The translations under genes were made by a program, and so were the position numbers. Below the pieces are notes generated by a model. It was not told where the DNA came from. It did no database searches and was given only the letters and a program-made list of their open reading frames with translations. Shown piece by piece: positions 28,845 through 37,263 of a DNA stretch of 64,000 bases; the first letter of the stretch is position 1, and each line of letters opens with the position of its first letter. The stretch is from positions 62,001 to 126,000 of the forward strand of contig CALHFG010000014.1 in NCBI GenBank assembly GCA_938029215.1, read 5' to 3'. The DNA is from an uncultured Acidimicrobiales bacterium (GTDB lineage Bacteria; Actinomycetota; Acidimicrobiia; Acidimicrobiales; SZUA-35).

Positions 28845-29921
28845 TTAGAAGTCCTCGTCGAAGGAGATCTCGCCTTCAACGCCCATCTGGTAATCCGAAA
28901 CGGTGCGCTCAAAGAAGTTTGAAAGCCCTTGAACGTCCTGCAGTTCCATAAAGCTGAATGGGTTCTTGGAACCAAACTGGGGGGCGTAGCCAAGCATGGC
29001 GAGGCGCTGGTCGGCGACGAACTGTAGATACTCCTTGGTATCGGCCAGGCCCATGCCCTGGACACCTTCGACCAGGACGTCCTCAGCAAAGGCGTACTCG
29101 CAGTCGACGGCCTCGCTGACCATTTCACGGATCTGGCTTTCCAGACGGTCGTCAAACAGTTCGGGACGTTCTTGGCGGACGGTGTCGACGACGGCGAGCG
29201 CAAAGCTCATATGGCAGCTTTCGTCGCGGAAGACCCAGTTGGTTCCGTCGGCCAGACCATTGAGCAAGCCCTTGGATCGTAGGAAGTAGACGTACGCGAA
29301 GGCGGCGAAGAAGAACAGTCCTTCAATGCAGGTGGCGAAACAAATCAGATTGAGGAGGAAGGAACGAGCATCTTCTTCGGTCTTGATTTCTTCGAGGGTG
29401 TCGATCGTGCCGATCCACTTGAAGCAGAACTCTGCCTTTTGACGGATCGATGGAATGTTCTCGACCGCCGCAAACGCTTCTTCACGTTCCTTCATGTCGG
29501 GGATGTAGTTGTCGAGCAGTGTGAGATAGAACTGCACATGCAGCGCCTCTTCATAGAGCTGCCGGCTCAGGTACATCCGTGCTTCGGGAGCGTTGATGTG
29601 CTTGTAGAGGTTGAGCACCAGGTTGTTGGCCACGATGCTGTCGCCGGTGGCGAAGAACGCCACGAGACGGCTGACGAGGTGACGCTCGGCCGGGAGCAGC
29701 CGGCGGCTGAGATCGGTCAGGTCGTCGCTGAAGTCGATCTCTTCGACCGTCCAGGTGTTCTTAATGGCGTCCTTGTACATATCGAAGAACGCCGGGTATC
29801 GCATCGGCCGAAGCGTGAGGTCGAACCCCGGATCGAGGATGTTACGGGGACGTACACCGGTCTCGGCGCTCAGGGTGGTGTCTTCCTCGGTGTAGGAGGA
29901 GAATGATTCTGCCAACGCCAT
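28845..29921 (-). CDS. nrdB: Ribonucleotide reductase class I, beta (radical) subunit
   Basis: The 358-residue R2 protein holds the metal site and radical for NrdA. Ligands can be placed as Asp94 (ATGDSIVANN), Glu125 and His128 (LYEEALHVQFY), with Tyr132 four residues after the His. This is the position of the radical Tyr122 in E. coli R2 and of Phe in the Chlamydia-type class Ic enzymes. So although the surrounding sequence resembles the Chlamydia-like branch, the radical Tyr and the Asp ligand are present, favouring a tyrosyl-radical enzyme. The C-terminal EGEISFDEDF is the tail that docks to R1. The ATG at 29921 overlaps the nrdA stop (TGATG). Confidence 0.95.
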   Translation of the reverse strand: MALAESFSSYTEEDTTLSAETGVRPRNILDPGFDLTLRPMRYPAFFDMYKDAIKNTWTVEEIDFSDDLTDLSRRLLPAERHLVSRLVAFFATGDSIVANNLVLNLYKHINAPEARMYLSRQLYEEALHVQFYLTLLDNYIPDMKEREEAFAAVENIPSIRQKAEFCFKWIGTIDTLEEIKTEEDARSFLLNLICFATCIEGLFFFAAFAYVYFLRSKGLLNGLADGTNWVFRDESCHMSFALAVVDTVRQERPELFDDRLESQIREMVSEAVDCEYAFAEDVLVEGVQGMGLADTKEYLQFVADQRLAMLGYAPQFGSKNPFSFMELQDVQGLSNFFERTVSDYQMGVEGEISFDEDF

Positions 29922-32392
29922 CAGTCGCACGCCTCGCACGCTTCAGGGTTTTCCAGGCTGCACGCCAAGGCTTCTTCGTCGGTGAAGGGGTTGCCGGTCG
30001 CCGAGTTGATCTTGGGAGCGGGCTCCACGATGGGAGTCGGGGCCTGGGCAACCGGGGCGGACCCGCCGGTGGTGGCCTGCTTGATCTTCGTGGCGGCCCG
30101 GCTGCGCAGGTAGTACGTGGTCTTGAGGCCACGCTTCCATGCATAGGAGTACATCGACGACAGCTTGCCGATGGTGGGCGTTTCCATGAAGAGGTTGAGC
30201 GATTGGCTTTGATCGATGTAGGCGCCGCGGTCGGCAGCCATGTCGATCAGGGAACGCATGGGAACTTCCCAGGCGGTCCGGTAGATCTCGCGCAGATCGG
30301 CGGGAATCCGTTCGATCGACTGGACCGACCCTTCGCACTTCTTGAGCTCGTTGATCATCTGGTCATCCCAAAGCCCTCGGCTTTGGAGTTCCTTCACCAA
30401 ATACCGGTTGATCTGCATGAACTCACCACTGAGGGTCTCTCGCTTGAACAGGTTGGAAACCTGAGGTTCGATGCACTCATAGCAACCCACGATGGACGCA
30501 ATGGTGGCCGTGGGAGCGATAGCGATCAACAGGCTGTTGCGGAGCCCGTGTTCAGCGATCTCGCTGCGCAACGAATCCCAGTCGAGCTCAGCCGGAGGCA
30601 CGACACCGTCCCACAGGTCGAACTGAAGCTGACCGTCGGCAGCCCGAGTCCCTTCCCAGGTCTTGTGGGGGCCGTGCTCCTTGGACAATTCGTTGGAAGC
30701 GGTGAGAGCGTGGAAGTAGATGTGGGCGCTGATCTTGGCCGACAGGGCTTGGGCTTCCTCGGAGTCGAAGGCGAGAGACTTCTTGAAGAAGACATCTTGG
30801 AGACCCATGAGGCCAAGTCCGACGGGACGCCACTGGTCGTTGGAGTGGCCCGCTTCAGAGGTCGGGTAGAAGTTGATGTCGATCACCCGGTCGAGGAATG
30901 GCACGACCTGACGAACAACGCGCCCGAGGCGGTCGAAGTCGAACTCGCCGGTCTTGCCAACGAAGCTGCCCAGGTTGAGCGAGCCGAGGTTGCAGACCGC
31001 GGTGTTTTCCTGGTCGGTGACCTCGAGAATCTCGGTGCAGAGGTTGGATAGGTGCACGACGCGGGGTGAGCCGTCGGCGTTGGTTCCGCCGGTCTGATTG
31101 CACTTGGCGTTGGACGCGTCCTTGAAGGTGATCCAGCCGTTGCCGGTCTGGGCCAGCGTCCGCATCATCTTGCTGTAGAGCTGCCGGGCCGGAATCTGGC
31201 GCTCGTAGTCGCCGGCCTCTTCTGCCGCCAGATAGGCGGTCTCAAACTCTTCGCCGTAGAGATCCACCAGGTGGGGGACCTTCTTGGGGTCAAACAGGGA
31301 CCATTGCCAATCTTGCTCGACCCGCTTCATGAAGAGGTCGGGAATCCAGTTGGCAAGGTTGAGGTTGTGGGTTCGGCGAGCGTGATCGCCGGTGTTGTCG
31401 CGAAGCTCGAGGAAGTCCTCGATGTCTGCGTGCCAGCTCTCGAGGTACACACAGGCAGCACCCTTGCGGCGACCGCCTTGGTTGACCGCCGAAACAGAAC
31501 TATCGAGGGTCCGCAGCCACGGGACGATGCCGTTGGACAGGCCGTTAGTGCCCTTGATTAGGGAGCCGGTGGAACGCACCCGGTGCCAAGCGACCCCGAT
31601 GCCTCCGGCGAACTTCGACAGTCGGGCGATGTCGGTGTAGCGCTTGTAGATGCCTTCGAGGCTGTCTTCGGGGGAGTCGAGGAGGTAGCAGCTGGACATT
31701 TGGGGGTGGGTGGTCCCGCTATTGAACAGCGTCGGGCTGGAGGGGAGGTACGACAGCGACGACATGAGGTCGTAGAACTCGATCGCCTCGTCGGCGTTGA
31801 GGGACAGGCCACAGGCGACGCGAAGGAAGAAGTACTGCGGGGTCTCGATGACCTGGCGAGTCTCGGGGTGACGGAGCAGGTACCGGTCATAGACGGTGCG
31901 AAGCCCAAAGAACTCAAAGCCACGATCGCGGTCGGAGTTGATGGCTGCGTTGAGCGAGGGTGCGTTGGCCTCGACGAATTCCAACACGCTGTCGGCGACG
32001 AGGCCGAGCTGGTGTCCGACGGCGATCGACTGGGAGAACCAGGGAATTCCTTGGTTTCGGACCTCTTTGTCTACAACCGTGGCAAGCAGGCGGGCGGCGA
32101 GTCGGGAGTAGCCCGGCTCTTCGACGATGAGACCAGCAGCGGTACGGATGGAGAGTTGATCGAGTTCTGCGGTGCTGGCGCCGTCGGCGAGACCGGAGAT
32201 CGTGCGGGTGGCAACCCGCATTGGATCGACCCCGATGAGGCCTTCGGATGCCTTGGCGATGGCGTTGACGATCCGATTGATGTCAACTGGCTCCAACGAG
32301 CCGTTCCGCTTCCGAACGCGCATACGCGGGGTGGGATCAACGCTGATCCCGTCTCCGGTATGAGCCCCAGTGGTTTCGTCGATCAGTGTCAC
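29921..32392 (-). CDS. nrdA: Ribonucleotide reductase class I, alpha (catalytic) subunit
   Basis: The 823-residue enzyme reduces ribonucleoside diphosphates to deoxyribonucleotides. An N-terminal ATP-cone (about residues 24-110, MRVRKRNGSLEPVDINRIV) gives allosteric activity control. Active-site elements are SSCYLLD, SNLCTEIL (radical Cys with Asn and Glu) and TAVCNLGSLNL. The C-terminal redox tail is CEACD. The protein is complete. GTG start at 32392 with GGGAG seven bases upstream. It is first in an nrdAB operon, and the upstream region carries paired NrdR-like palindromes. Confidence 0.96.
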   Translation of the reverse strand: MTLIDETTGAHTGDGISVDPTPRMRVRKRNGSLEPVDINRIVNAIAKASEGLIGVDPMRVATRTISGLADGASTAELDQLSIRTAAGLIVEEPGYSRLAARLLATVVDKEVRNQGIPWFSQSIAVGHQLGLVADSVLEFVEANAPSLNAAINSDRDRGFEFFGLRTVYDRYLLRHPETRQVIETPQYFFLRVACGLSLNADEAIEFYDLMSSLSYLPSSPTLFNSGTTHPQMSSCYLLDSPEDSLEGIYKRYTDIARLSKFAGGIGVAWHRVRSTGSLIKGTNGLSNGIVPWLRTLDSSVSAVNQGGRRKGAACVYLESWHADIEDFLELRDNTGDHARRTHNLNLANWIPDLFMKRVEQDWQWSLFDPKKVPHLVDLYGEEFETAYLAAEEAGDYERQIPARQLYSKMMRTLAQTGNGWITFKDASNAKCNQTGGTNADGSPRVVHLSNLCTEILEVTDQENTAVCNLGSLNLGSFVGKTGEFDFDRLGRVVRQVVPFLDRVIDINFYPTSEAGHSNDQWRPVGLGLMGLQDVFFKKSLAFDSEEAQALSAKISAHIYFHALTASNELSKEHGPHKTWEGTRAADGQLQFDLWDGVVPPAELDWDSLRSEIAEHGLRNSLLIAIAPTATIASIVGCYECIEPQVSNLFKRETLSGEFMQINRYLVKELQSRGLWDDQMINELKKCEGSVQSIERIPADLREIYRTAWEVPMRSLIDMAADRGAYIDQSQSLNLFMETPTIGKLSSMYSYAWKRGLKTTYYLRSRAATKIKQATTGGSAPVAQAPTPIVEPAPKINSATGNPFTDEEALACSLENPEACEACD

Positions 32393-32432
32393 TCTTTACT
32401 CCCTGTATGCCTGTTTCCCAAAGGCCGGACAC

Positions 32433-32488
32433 CCACTAGATGTGGTGGTTGTAGTGTCTAGCGTGCGATTTTGCACCACATGTTGTGG
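32433..32488 (-). promoter_or_regulatory. Probable NrdR operator pair upstream of nrdA
   Basis: Two 13-bp palindromes flank the likely nrdA promoter: ccactagatgtgg (32433-32445, 4-bp arms) and ccacatgttgtgg (32476-32488, perfect 5-bp arms). They start 43 bp apart, about four helical turns. Sequence, position and pairing fit the NrdR repressor, which binds tandem AT-centred palindromes before nrd genes. The exact NrdR consensus for this lineage is from memory. Confidence 0.55.
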
Positions 32489-32627
32489 TTGCCGGGTTGG
32501 AATTACAGCATTGAAGTTACAGAGGCGCAACCCCAAGCGGAAGAGAATTTCAGGCCGTTCGCGCTCTGCGTGGACTTTCAAACACAGGGTCACTTGTGAC
32601 CAGCACTTTTACCTAAACAGGTATCTG

Positions 32628-32729
32628 ATGGCGAAGAAATTTAACATTCGCCGCGACTATTACCGATCAGTAACCGTCCGTATACCGCAATCACGCACAT
32701 GTATCGACAAGGTTCCCTCCGGGGGTTGA
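32628..32729 (+). CDS. Possible 33-residue basic peptide
   Basis: The ATG at 32628 is preceded by AGG six bases upstream and opens MAKKFNIRRDYYRSVTVRIP, ending at TGA 32727. It is strongly basic. Third positions do not show the GC bias of neighbouring genes and I know no relatives, so it may be chance. It lies 66 bp before the Arg-tailed protein. Confidence 0.2.
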   Translation: MAKKFNIRRDYYRSVTVRIPQSRTCIDKVPSGG

Positions 32730-32795
32730 TGCTGCTGGATTGCGCCCGTCACCCCTGACCCGTCAACCGTGTCGCAGAACAAAGGAAGTTTGAAA

Positions 32796-33080
32796 ATGTC
32801 CGCACTTACCGCCGCCGCTGCCGCAACATCCGCTGCCGAGGCCGCCCAGCATGCCAAGACAACAAAGAAGCGCAAAGCCCTGCATGCCTACCTTTCCGAC
32901 GGCGCCCACGAAACATGGCACCAATTCGCCGCCACCAACGGCATTAGCGTAAGCGCCACCCTTGAATCGCTGGCCGTCGAACTCCAGCAATCAGACTCCG
33001 ATGTTGGATCGATCGACTTCCATCCCATCGTTGCCCGCGCCCGCCAGACCGACGCCAGCCGTCGTCGGCGTCGTCGCTGA
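32796..33080 (+). CDS. Small helical protein with Arg-rich tail, possible DNA binder
   Basis: The 94-residue protein has three parts: an alanine-rich N-terminus (SALTAAAAATSAAEAAQHA), a central block KKRKALHAYLSDGAHETWH continuing QFAATNGISVSATLESLAVEL, and a tail ending in six arginines. The central block resembles a ribbon-helix-helix-like domain (one strand, then two helices around GxSxSAxLE) seen in small actinobacterial proteins, which suggests nucleic-acid binding. AAAGGAAG lies 9 nt before the ATG, a strong ribosome binding site. It is monocistronic, closed by the strong terminator at 33119-33151. Confidence 0.7.
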   Translation: MSALTAAAAATSAAEAAQHAKTTKKRKALHAYLSDGAHETWHQFAATNGISVSATLESLAVELQQSDSDVGSIDFHPIVARARQTDASRRRRRR

Positions 33081-33118
33081 GTTCTAGCTCGCCTAGCTCA
33101 CCCCGGATGCCAAGGCTG

Positions 33119-33151
33119 ACCGGGCTCTTCGTGGAGATAGAAGAGCCCGGT
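33119..33151 (+). terminator. Strong rho-independent-type terminator
   Basis: Perfect 12-bp stem (accgggctcttc at 33119-33130, gaagagcccggt at 33140-33151), 9-nt loop, followed by ctttcct. It ends the Arg-tailed protein transcript and separates it from the exonuclease III gene. Confidence 0.85.
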
Positions 33152-33192
33152 CTTTCCTGGTCCGGCCCACCGGCGGGCCATCGGCGCCGCAA

Positions 33193-33198
33193 TACTCT
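33193..33198 (+). promoter_or_regulatory. -10 box TACTCT, leaderless type
   Basis: TACTCT ends 6 nt before the ATG at 33205; there is no ribosome binding site in between. Confidence 0.5.
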
Positions 33199-33204
33199 CA
33201 GCTG

Positions 33205-33954
33205 ATGCGTATCGCCAGCTGGAATGTGAACGGCCTCCAGGCTCGCACGTCCAACCTCCTGCGCTGGTTGGCTGAACGCCAACCCGACATTGTGGGTCTT
33301 CAAGAACTTCGAACCGCTCGCTCGTTACCGCTCCGCCGCTTTGAGGACGTTGGCTACTACGTGGCGGGCGATGATCGTGTTGCGTTGCTTTCGCTTCGGC
33401 CGATCGAAGCCGTGACGTCTCCGTCGGGTGATGGACGAACGGTGGCCGGAACGGTCGGCGGTGTCAGAATCGTCAACGCGTACGCCCCCAACGGCGTCAA
33501 AGCAGGAACCTCCCAACACCGCACCAAGGTTCGGTGGCTCGAAGACTTTGCCGAACTCGTCGGCGTCGAAGCCCAGTCGTCGGTGCATACCGCGGTGATC
33601 GGGGACTTCAACGTTGCCCGCGAACCGCTGGATGTGTGGGCGCCCGAGAAGTATCGAAGGCGAAATCTCTTTACCAAAGAAGAACGGGCCGCCTTCGAGA
33701 AGGTAATCGCAAACAACAATTTGGTCGACGTCTTGCGAGTCGCCCACGACGGGCCCGGGCTCTACACCTGGTTCAACTACGCCCATGAGGCGTTTGCTCG
33801 CAATCGGGGATGGCGCCTCGACTACGTGCTCGCATCCCCATCGCTCTCGACCCTGGTCGATCACGCTGTGGTCGATGTCGAGGAGCGAGGTCGGGAAAGA
33901 ACCAGCGATCATGCCCCGATTTGGGCTGACCTGTCGCTGGGCCGCGCTGACTGA
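33205..33954 (+). CDS. xth: Exodeoxyribonuclease III / AP endonuclease
   Basis: The 249-residue protein is of the EEP (exonuclease-endonuclease-phosphatase) fold: RIASWNVNGL with the metal-site Asn, DIVGLQEL with the Glu, VNAYAPNG with the catalytic Tyr, VIGDFNVA with Asp and Asn, and TSDHAPIW with the final Asp-His. It should cut DNA at abasic sites and degrade 3' ends in base excision repair. Length is slightly under the typical 260. It precedes the PcrA/UvrD helicase gene by 73 bp but each appears to have its own promoter. Confidence 0.92.
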   Translation: MRIASWNVNGLQARTSNLLRWLAERQPDIVGLQELRTARSLPLRRFEDVGYYVAGDDRVALLSLRPIEAVTSPSGDGRTVAGTVGGVRIVNAYAPNGVKAGTSQHRTKVRWLEDFAELVGVEAQSSVHTAVIGDFNVAREPLDVWAPEKYRRRNLFTKEERAAFEKVIANNNLVDVLRVAHDGPGLYTWFNYAHEAFARNRGWRLDYVLASPSLSTLVDHAVVDVEERGRERTSDHAPIWADLSLGRAD

Positions 33955-34015
33955 CCGCGCTGAAAGACAGGGCCACCGAGCGAGCTGTGCCTGTCCCGCT
34001 GTCACACTGCGGCGG

Positions 34016-34021
34016 TACCGT
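34016..34021 (+). promoter_or_regulatory. -10 box TACCGT, leaderless type, pcrA
   Basis: TACCGT ends 6 nt before the GTG at 34028. It supports that start over the longer upstream frame, which overlaps the exonuclease gene. Confidence 0.45.
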
Positions 34022-34027
34022 GAAATC

Positions 34028-36274
34028 GTGGTTGAAGACCGAGTTCTTGGCGGATTGAACGCAGCACAATTGGACGCCGTCACCCATACCGGGGGGCCGC
34101 TTTTGGTCATTGCTGGAGCGGGCTCGGGAAAGACGCGTGTCCTCACCCGTCGCATCGCATGGCTTATCGACCAGGGCGCCTCGCCGTTCGAAATTCTGGC
34201 CATCACCTTTACCAACAAAGCAGCGGGTGAGATGAAGCACCGCGTCCAGGAACTCATTGGTCCGGTGGCCCAGAAGATGTGGGTGTCCACCTTTCACTCC
34301 GCCTGCGTTCGGATCCTGCGCCGTGACGCCCGGGTGCTCGGCTACCCCAGTGCGTTCACCATCTATGACCAGGCCGACGCGGTTCGCCTCACCGGGTACG
34401 TGATCAGGGACCTTGGCCTGGACTCTAAGCGCTTCAATCCTCGTGCGATTCACAGCAGTATTTCTTCAGCCAAAAACGAAGGTCTGGATCCCGTAGCGTT
34501 CGCTGACAGCGTGCAACACATCGCTCAGAAGAAGACGTCGGACATCTACACCGAATACCAGCGTCGGCTCGAACAGGCCGGTGCGATGGATTTCGATGAT
34601 CTGCTGCTGAACACCACCAAGCTGTTCCGCAAGTCACCAGAGGCGCTCGAGCACTATCAACGGCGCTTCGGCAACTTGCTTGTCGACGAGTATCAAGACA
34701 CCAACGCGGTGCAAAACGAAATGGTCCTCAAGATCGCGTCGGAACACCGGCAGGTCACGGTGGTCGGCGATGACGCACAGAGCGTCTACGGATTCCGTGG
34801 TGCTGACATTCGGAACATCATGCAGTTCGAAGAGGCGTTCCACGACTCGTCGGTCGTGCTGCTGGAGCAGAACTACCGATCGACCCAGAACATCCTGAGT
34901 GCCGCCAACGCCGTGATCGCCAACAACTTTGCGGCGCGACCGAAGAACTTGTGGACCGAAACCGGTGACGGCGAGGTGATTCAACACTTTGTCGGTGAAG
35001 ACGAGGTGGATGAGGCACAGTTTGTGGCCAACGAGTTCAGCCGGCTCCACAGCTATGGCGAATATCGCTGGGATGACATGGCGATCTTCTATCGCACCAA
35101 CGCCCAGAGTCGCGTGATGGAGGAATACCTCATGCGGGTAGGCATTCCCTACAAGGTCATCGGCGGCACCCGCTTCTATGACCGTAAGGAAATCAAGGAC
35201 GCGCTGGCCTATGTGAAGGCGGTCGTCAACCCATCCGACGAGGTAGCCGTCAAACGAATCCTCAACACCCCCAAGCGGGGCGTCGGCGATACGAGCGTCG
35301 CGAAGCTGGACGCCTTTGCCGCCCAGCAGGGCATCACGTTCTTTGAAGCTGTCGAGCGCCCCGAGGAAGCTGGCGTGTCTGGACCCGCCATTCGTGGAAT
35401 TCTCCGTTTCCTGGAGATGCATCGCAATGCTCAAGACGATGTGGACAAGGGGCCGGTGGAGTTGTTGGAGCGGGTGCTCAACGACACCGGCTATGTGGCC
35501 GAGCTCGAAGACGAACGATCCGTCGAGGCCGAGAGCCGGCTAGAAAATTTGCAAGAACTCATCGGAGTCGCCCGAGACTTCGAAACCGTCGACGAGTTCC
35601 TCGAGCAGGTGTCGCTGGTTGCCGACACCGACGGTATCGAGGACGATGCGGGGGTGCTGCTGATGACCGTTCATGCGGCTAAGGGACTCGAGTTTCCAGT
35701 GGTGGCGGTCATTGGGCTAGAAGACGGCGTGTTCCCTCACATCAGGGCCCTCACCGAGCCCAAAGAGATGGAGGAGGAGCGTCGGCTGTGTTACGTGGCG
35801 CTCACCCGCGCCCAGGAACGCCTGTACCTCTGTAACGCGCAGGAACGGATGCTGTTCGGCAATACCCAGTACAACCCGCCCAGCCGCTTTCTCGACGAAA
35901 TTCCCGAGGCCGTCATGCGGCCCGCGGACGGTAGTCGCGTCAAGAAGCGCAAACTCAACACCAGTTTCGGCCGACGAATCGGCTCCACCGACGACGCCAA
36001 AGCGTTCAGTTCAAGTCGGAAGAGTGAGGGCCCCTCCACCTTCTCAAGTCGTGATCGGGTGATCGATTCGGCGCTCAAGTCGGGTGCTCTCAAGGGCGGT
36101 AAGGAAAGTTCACTGCGTATCGGCGACGACGTTCGGCACAACAGCTTTGGTGAAGGCGTGATCCTCGACATCAGCGGCAACGGTGAGAAGGCCGAAGCGA
36201 CCATCCGCTTTCCGGGCGTCGGCGAGAAGGTCCTACTGCTCGCGTGGGCGCCGCTGCAGAAGATCGAGCACTAA
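34028..36274 (+). CDS. pcrA: ATP-dependent DNA helicase PcrA/UvrD
   Basis: The 748-residue superfamily 1A helicase has LNAAQLDAVTHTGGPLLVIA, Walker A AGAGSGKTRVL, AITFTNKAAGEMK, Walker B LLVDEYQDTN, VVGDDAQSVYGFRGAD, LEQNYRST, MTVHAAKGLEF and YVALTRAQERLYL, so all SF1 motifs are intact. The C-terminal 50 residues (IGDDVRHNSFGEGVILDISG) form the Tudor-like domain that in PcrA/UvrD contacts RNA polymerase. It unwinds DNA 3'-5' in nucleotide excision repair, mismatch processing and transcription-replication conflict. Start chosen at GTG 34028 from motif position and the -10 box. Confidence 0.96.
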   Translation: MVEDRVLGGLNAAQLDAVTHTGGPLLVIAGAGSGKTRVLTRRIAWLIDQGASPFEILAITFTNKAAGEMKHRVQELIGPVAQKMWVSTFHSACVRILRRDARVLGYPSAFTIYDQADAVRLTGYVIRDLGLDSKRFNPRAIHSSISSAKNEGLDPVAFADSVQHIAQKKTSDIYTEYQRRLEQAGAMDFDDLLLNTTKLFRKSPEALEHYQRRFGNLLVDEYQDTNAVQNEMVLKIASEHRQVTVVGDDAQSVYGFRGADIRNIMQFEEAFHDSSVVLLEQNYRSTQNILSAANAVIANNFAARPKNLWTETGDGEVIQHFVGEDEVDEAQFVANEFSRLHSYGEYRWDDMAIFYRTNAQSRVMEEYLMRVGIPYKVIGGTRFYDRKEIKDALAYVKAVVNPSDEVAVKRILNTPKRGVGDTSVAKLDAFAAQQGITFFEAVERPEEAGVSGPAIRGILRFLEMHRNAQDDVDKGPVELLERVLNDTGYVAELEDERSVEAESRLENLQELIGVARDFETVDEFLEQVSLVADTDGIEDDAGVLLMTVHAAKGLEFPVVAVIGLEDGVFPHIRALTEPKEMEEERRLCYVALTRAQERLYLCNAQERMLFGNTQYNPPSRFLDEIPEAVMRPADGSRVKKRKLNTSFGRRIGSTDDAKAFSSSRKSEGPSTFSSRDRVIDSALKSGALKGGKESSLRIGDDVRHNSFGEGVILDISGNGEKAEATIRFPGVGEKVLLLAWAPLQKIEH

Positions 36275-36281
36275 GCCTCGA

Positions 36282-36296
36282 CGGCGCGTGGCGCCG
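36282..36296. terminator. Short GC hairpin between convergent genes
   Basis: A 6-bp stem (cggcgc / gcgccg) with loop gtg lies between the stop codons of pcrA and the convergent phosphoesterase gene. It could act for both strands but lacks a T-run. Confidence 0.35.
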
Positions 36297-36302
36297 CCCT
36301 AT

Positions 36303-37136
36303 CTACATTGCGAGCTGAATGGGCTGAGGAACACTGGCGCGGTCGATAAACCGGGTGTGGGTGATTACCTGAGTCTCAGGTTCGCTGGTGACACAGTGCA
36401 GCTGGTATCCGATGGGATCGTTGATCACCGCGGGAACGGCTGCATTGCTCAGGTCCAGATCCAGGTGCATGGTGGTAGCGATCCCGACCGAGGCTGCCGT
36501 GCTGCCGATCTGGGAACTAATCGACCGGTGAAAGTGGCCGGCGATGATGCGCGATGGCGGGTACTCGGTCAGTACCTGCTGGAGGGACTCCATGCCTTCG
36601 AAACCCAACGCGTCCATCCAGTCGATTCCGGTCAGAAAGGGCGGATGATGCATCGCCACGATCACCGGGCCCGCGGCGCCCTGGATCTGGTCGGCGAGCC
36701 ATTCGAGACGCTCTACTTCGACATAGCCGCCCGCACGTCCCGGTGCGGTGGTATCGAGGCCGATGACGGTCACGTCGGACTCGGGGATGACGTGAGCCCA
36801 ACTGGCATGGCCCGTCGAGTCGCTGGTCCAATTCATGTGCGGGAAGGCGGTGCGTAGCCTGCCGGGGGAGTCGTGGTTGCCGGGCAAGGGCCAAAAGGGA
36901 ATCTGCAGATGACTCAAAATGCGAGAGAGCTCGGCATAGGCGTCGTCCCGTCCGCACTCCACCAGGTCGCCGGTACCAACGACCACTGCTGGTCGTTCGG
37001 TTTCGGAATTCAGGCTGCGAATTGCGGCGCGTAAACGCCGACCGTTCTCTGACCAGTACGCGGCGCCGGGGCCGTGATCGCCCACGCTCACATGCGTGTC
37101 TGTTATTTGTGCGATGACAATTGGCTCCGCGCGCAT
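36303..37136 (-). CDS. CpdA-like calcineurin-type phosphoesterase
   Basis: The 277-residue metallophosphoesterase has the full motif set: QITDTHVS (Asp13, His15), VGTGDLVECG, LPGNHDS, MHHPPF and AGHFHR. The pattern and length match the CpdA/Rv0805 group that acts on cyclic nucleotides and other phosphodiesters; the true substrate is unknown. GGGAGG lies a few bases before the ATG at 37136, the best Shine-Dalgarno in this part of the window, so I prefer it over the longer start. In the same window an MFS protein carries a cNMP-binding domain, which makes cyclic-nucleotide turnover a reasonable idea. Confidence 0.88.
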   Translation of the reverse strand: MRAEPIVIAQITDTHVSVGDHGPGAAYWSENGRRLRAAIRSLNSETERPAVVVGTGDLVECGRDDAYAELSRILSHLQIPFWPLPGNHDSPGRLRTAFPHMNWTSDSTGHASWAHVIPESDVTVIGLDTTAPGRAGGYVEVERLEWLADQIQGAAGPVIVAMHHPPFLTGIDWMDALGFEGMESLQQVLTEYPPSRIIAGHFHRSISSQIGSTAASVGIATTMHLDLDLSNAAVPAVINDPIGYQLHCVTSEPETQVITHTRFIDRASVPQPIQLAM

Positions 37137-37250
37137 TTCACCTCCCGTGACGGCCATGGTAACCAGTTCCCAATCGGCACGAGAAGTTCAGATTCGCGGC
37201 AATGTGCCGTATGCCCGCCAGCTCGCATCAAACGATCCCCGCCGCAGCCC

Positions 37251-37256
37251 TAAACT
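37251..37256 (+). promoter_or_regulatory. -10 box TAAACT, leaderless type
   Basis: TAAACT ends 7 nt before the ATG at 37264 with no ribosome binding site between. Confidence 0.5.
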
Positions 37257-37263
37257 GAAAGCG

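Larger units (their letters stand above)
32393..32795. other. 403-bp divergent intergenic region
   Basis: Lies between nrdA (leftward) and the Arg-tailed small protein (rightward). It is clearly richer in A/T than the genes around it, especially 32500-32700. It contains the nrdA Shine-Dalgarno, the palindrome pair at 32433-32488, a possible 33-codon frame at 32628-32729, and an imperfect arm pair ggttga (32724-32729) / tcaacc (32763-32768). No convincing RNA gene is visible. Confidence 0.6.

Noticed and set aside
29903-31051. 382-codon plus-strand frame opposite nrdA
   Set aside because: Antisense shadow of a complete nrdA with no recognisable domain.
32370-32729. 119-codon frame spanning the nrdA start and the spacer
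   Set aside because: Overlaps the nrdA start, crosses the palindrome pair, and reads as Cys/Val-rich nonsense; only its last 33 codons are kept as a low-confidence separate frame.
33081-33118. Short direct repeat ctagctc (33084 and 33094 region)
   Set aside because: Seven to eight bases repeated once just after a stop codon; too short to interpret.
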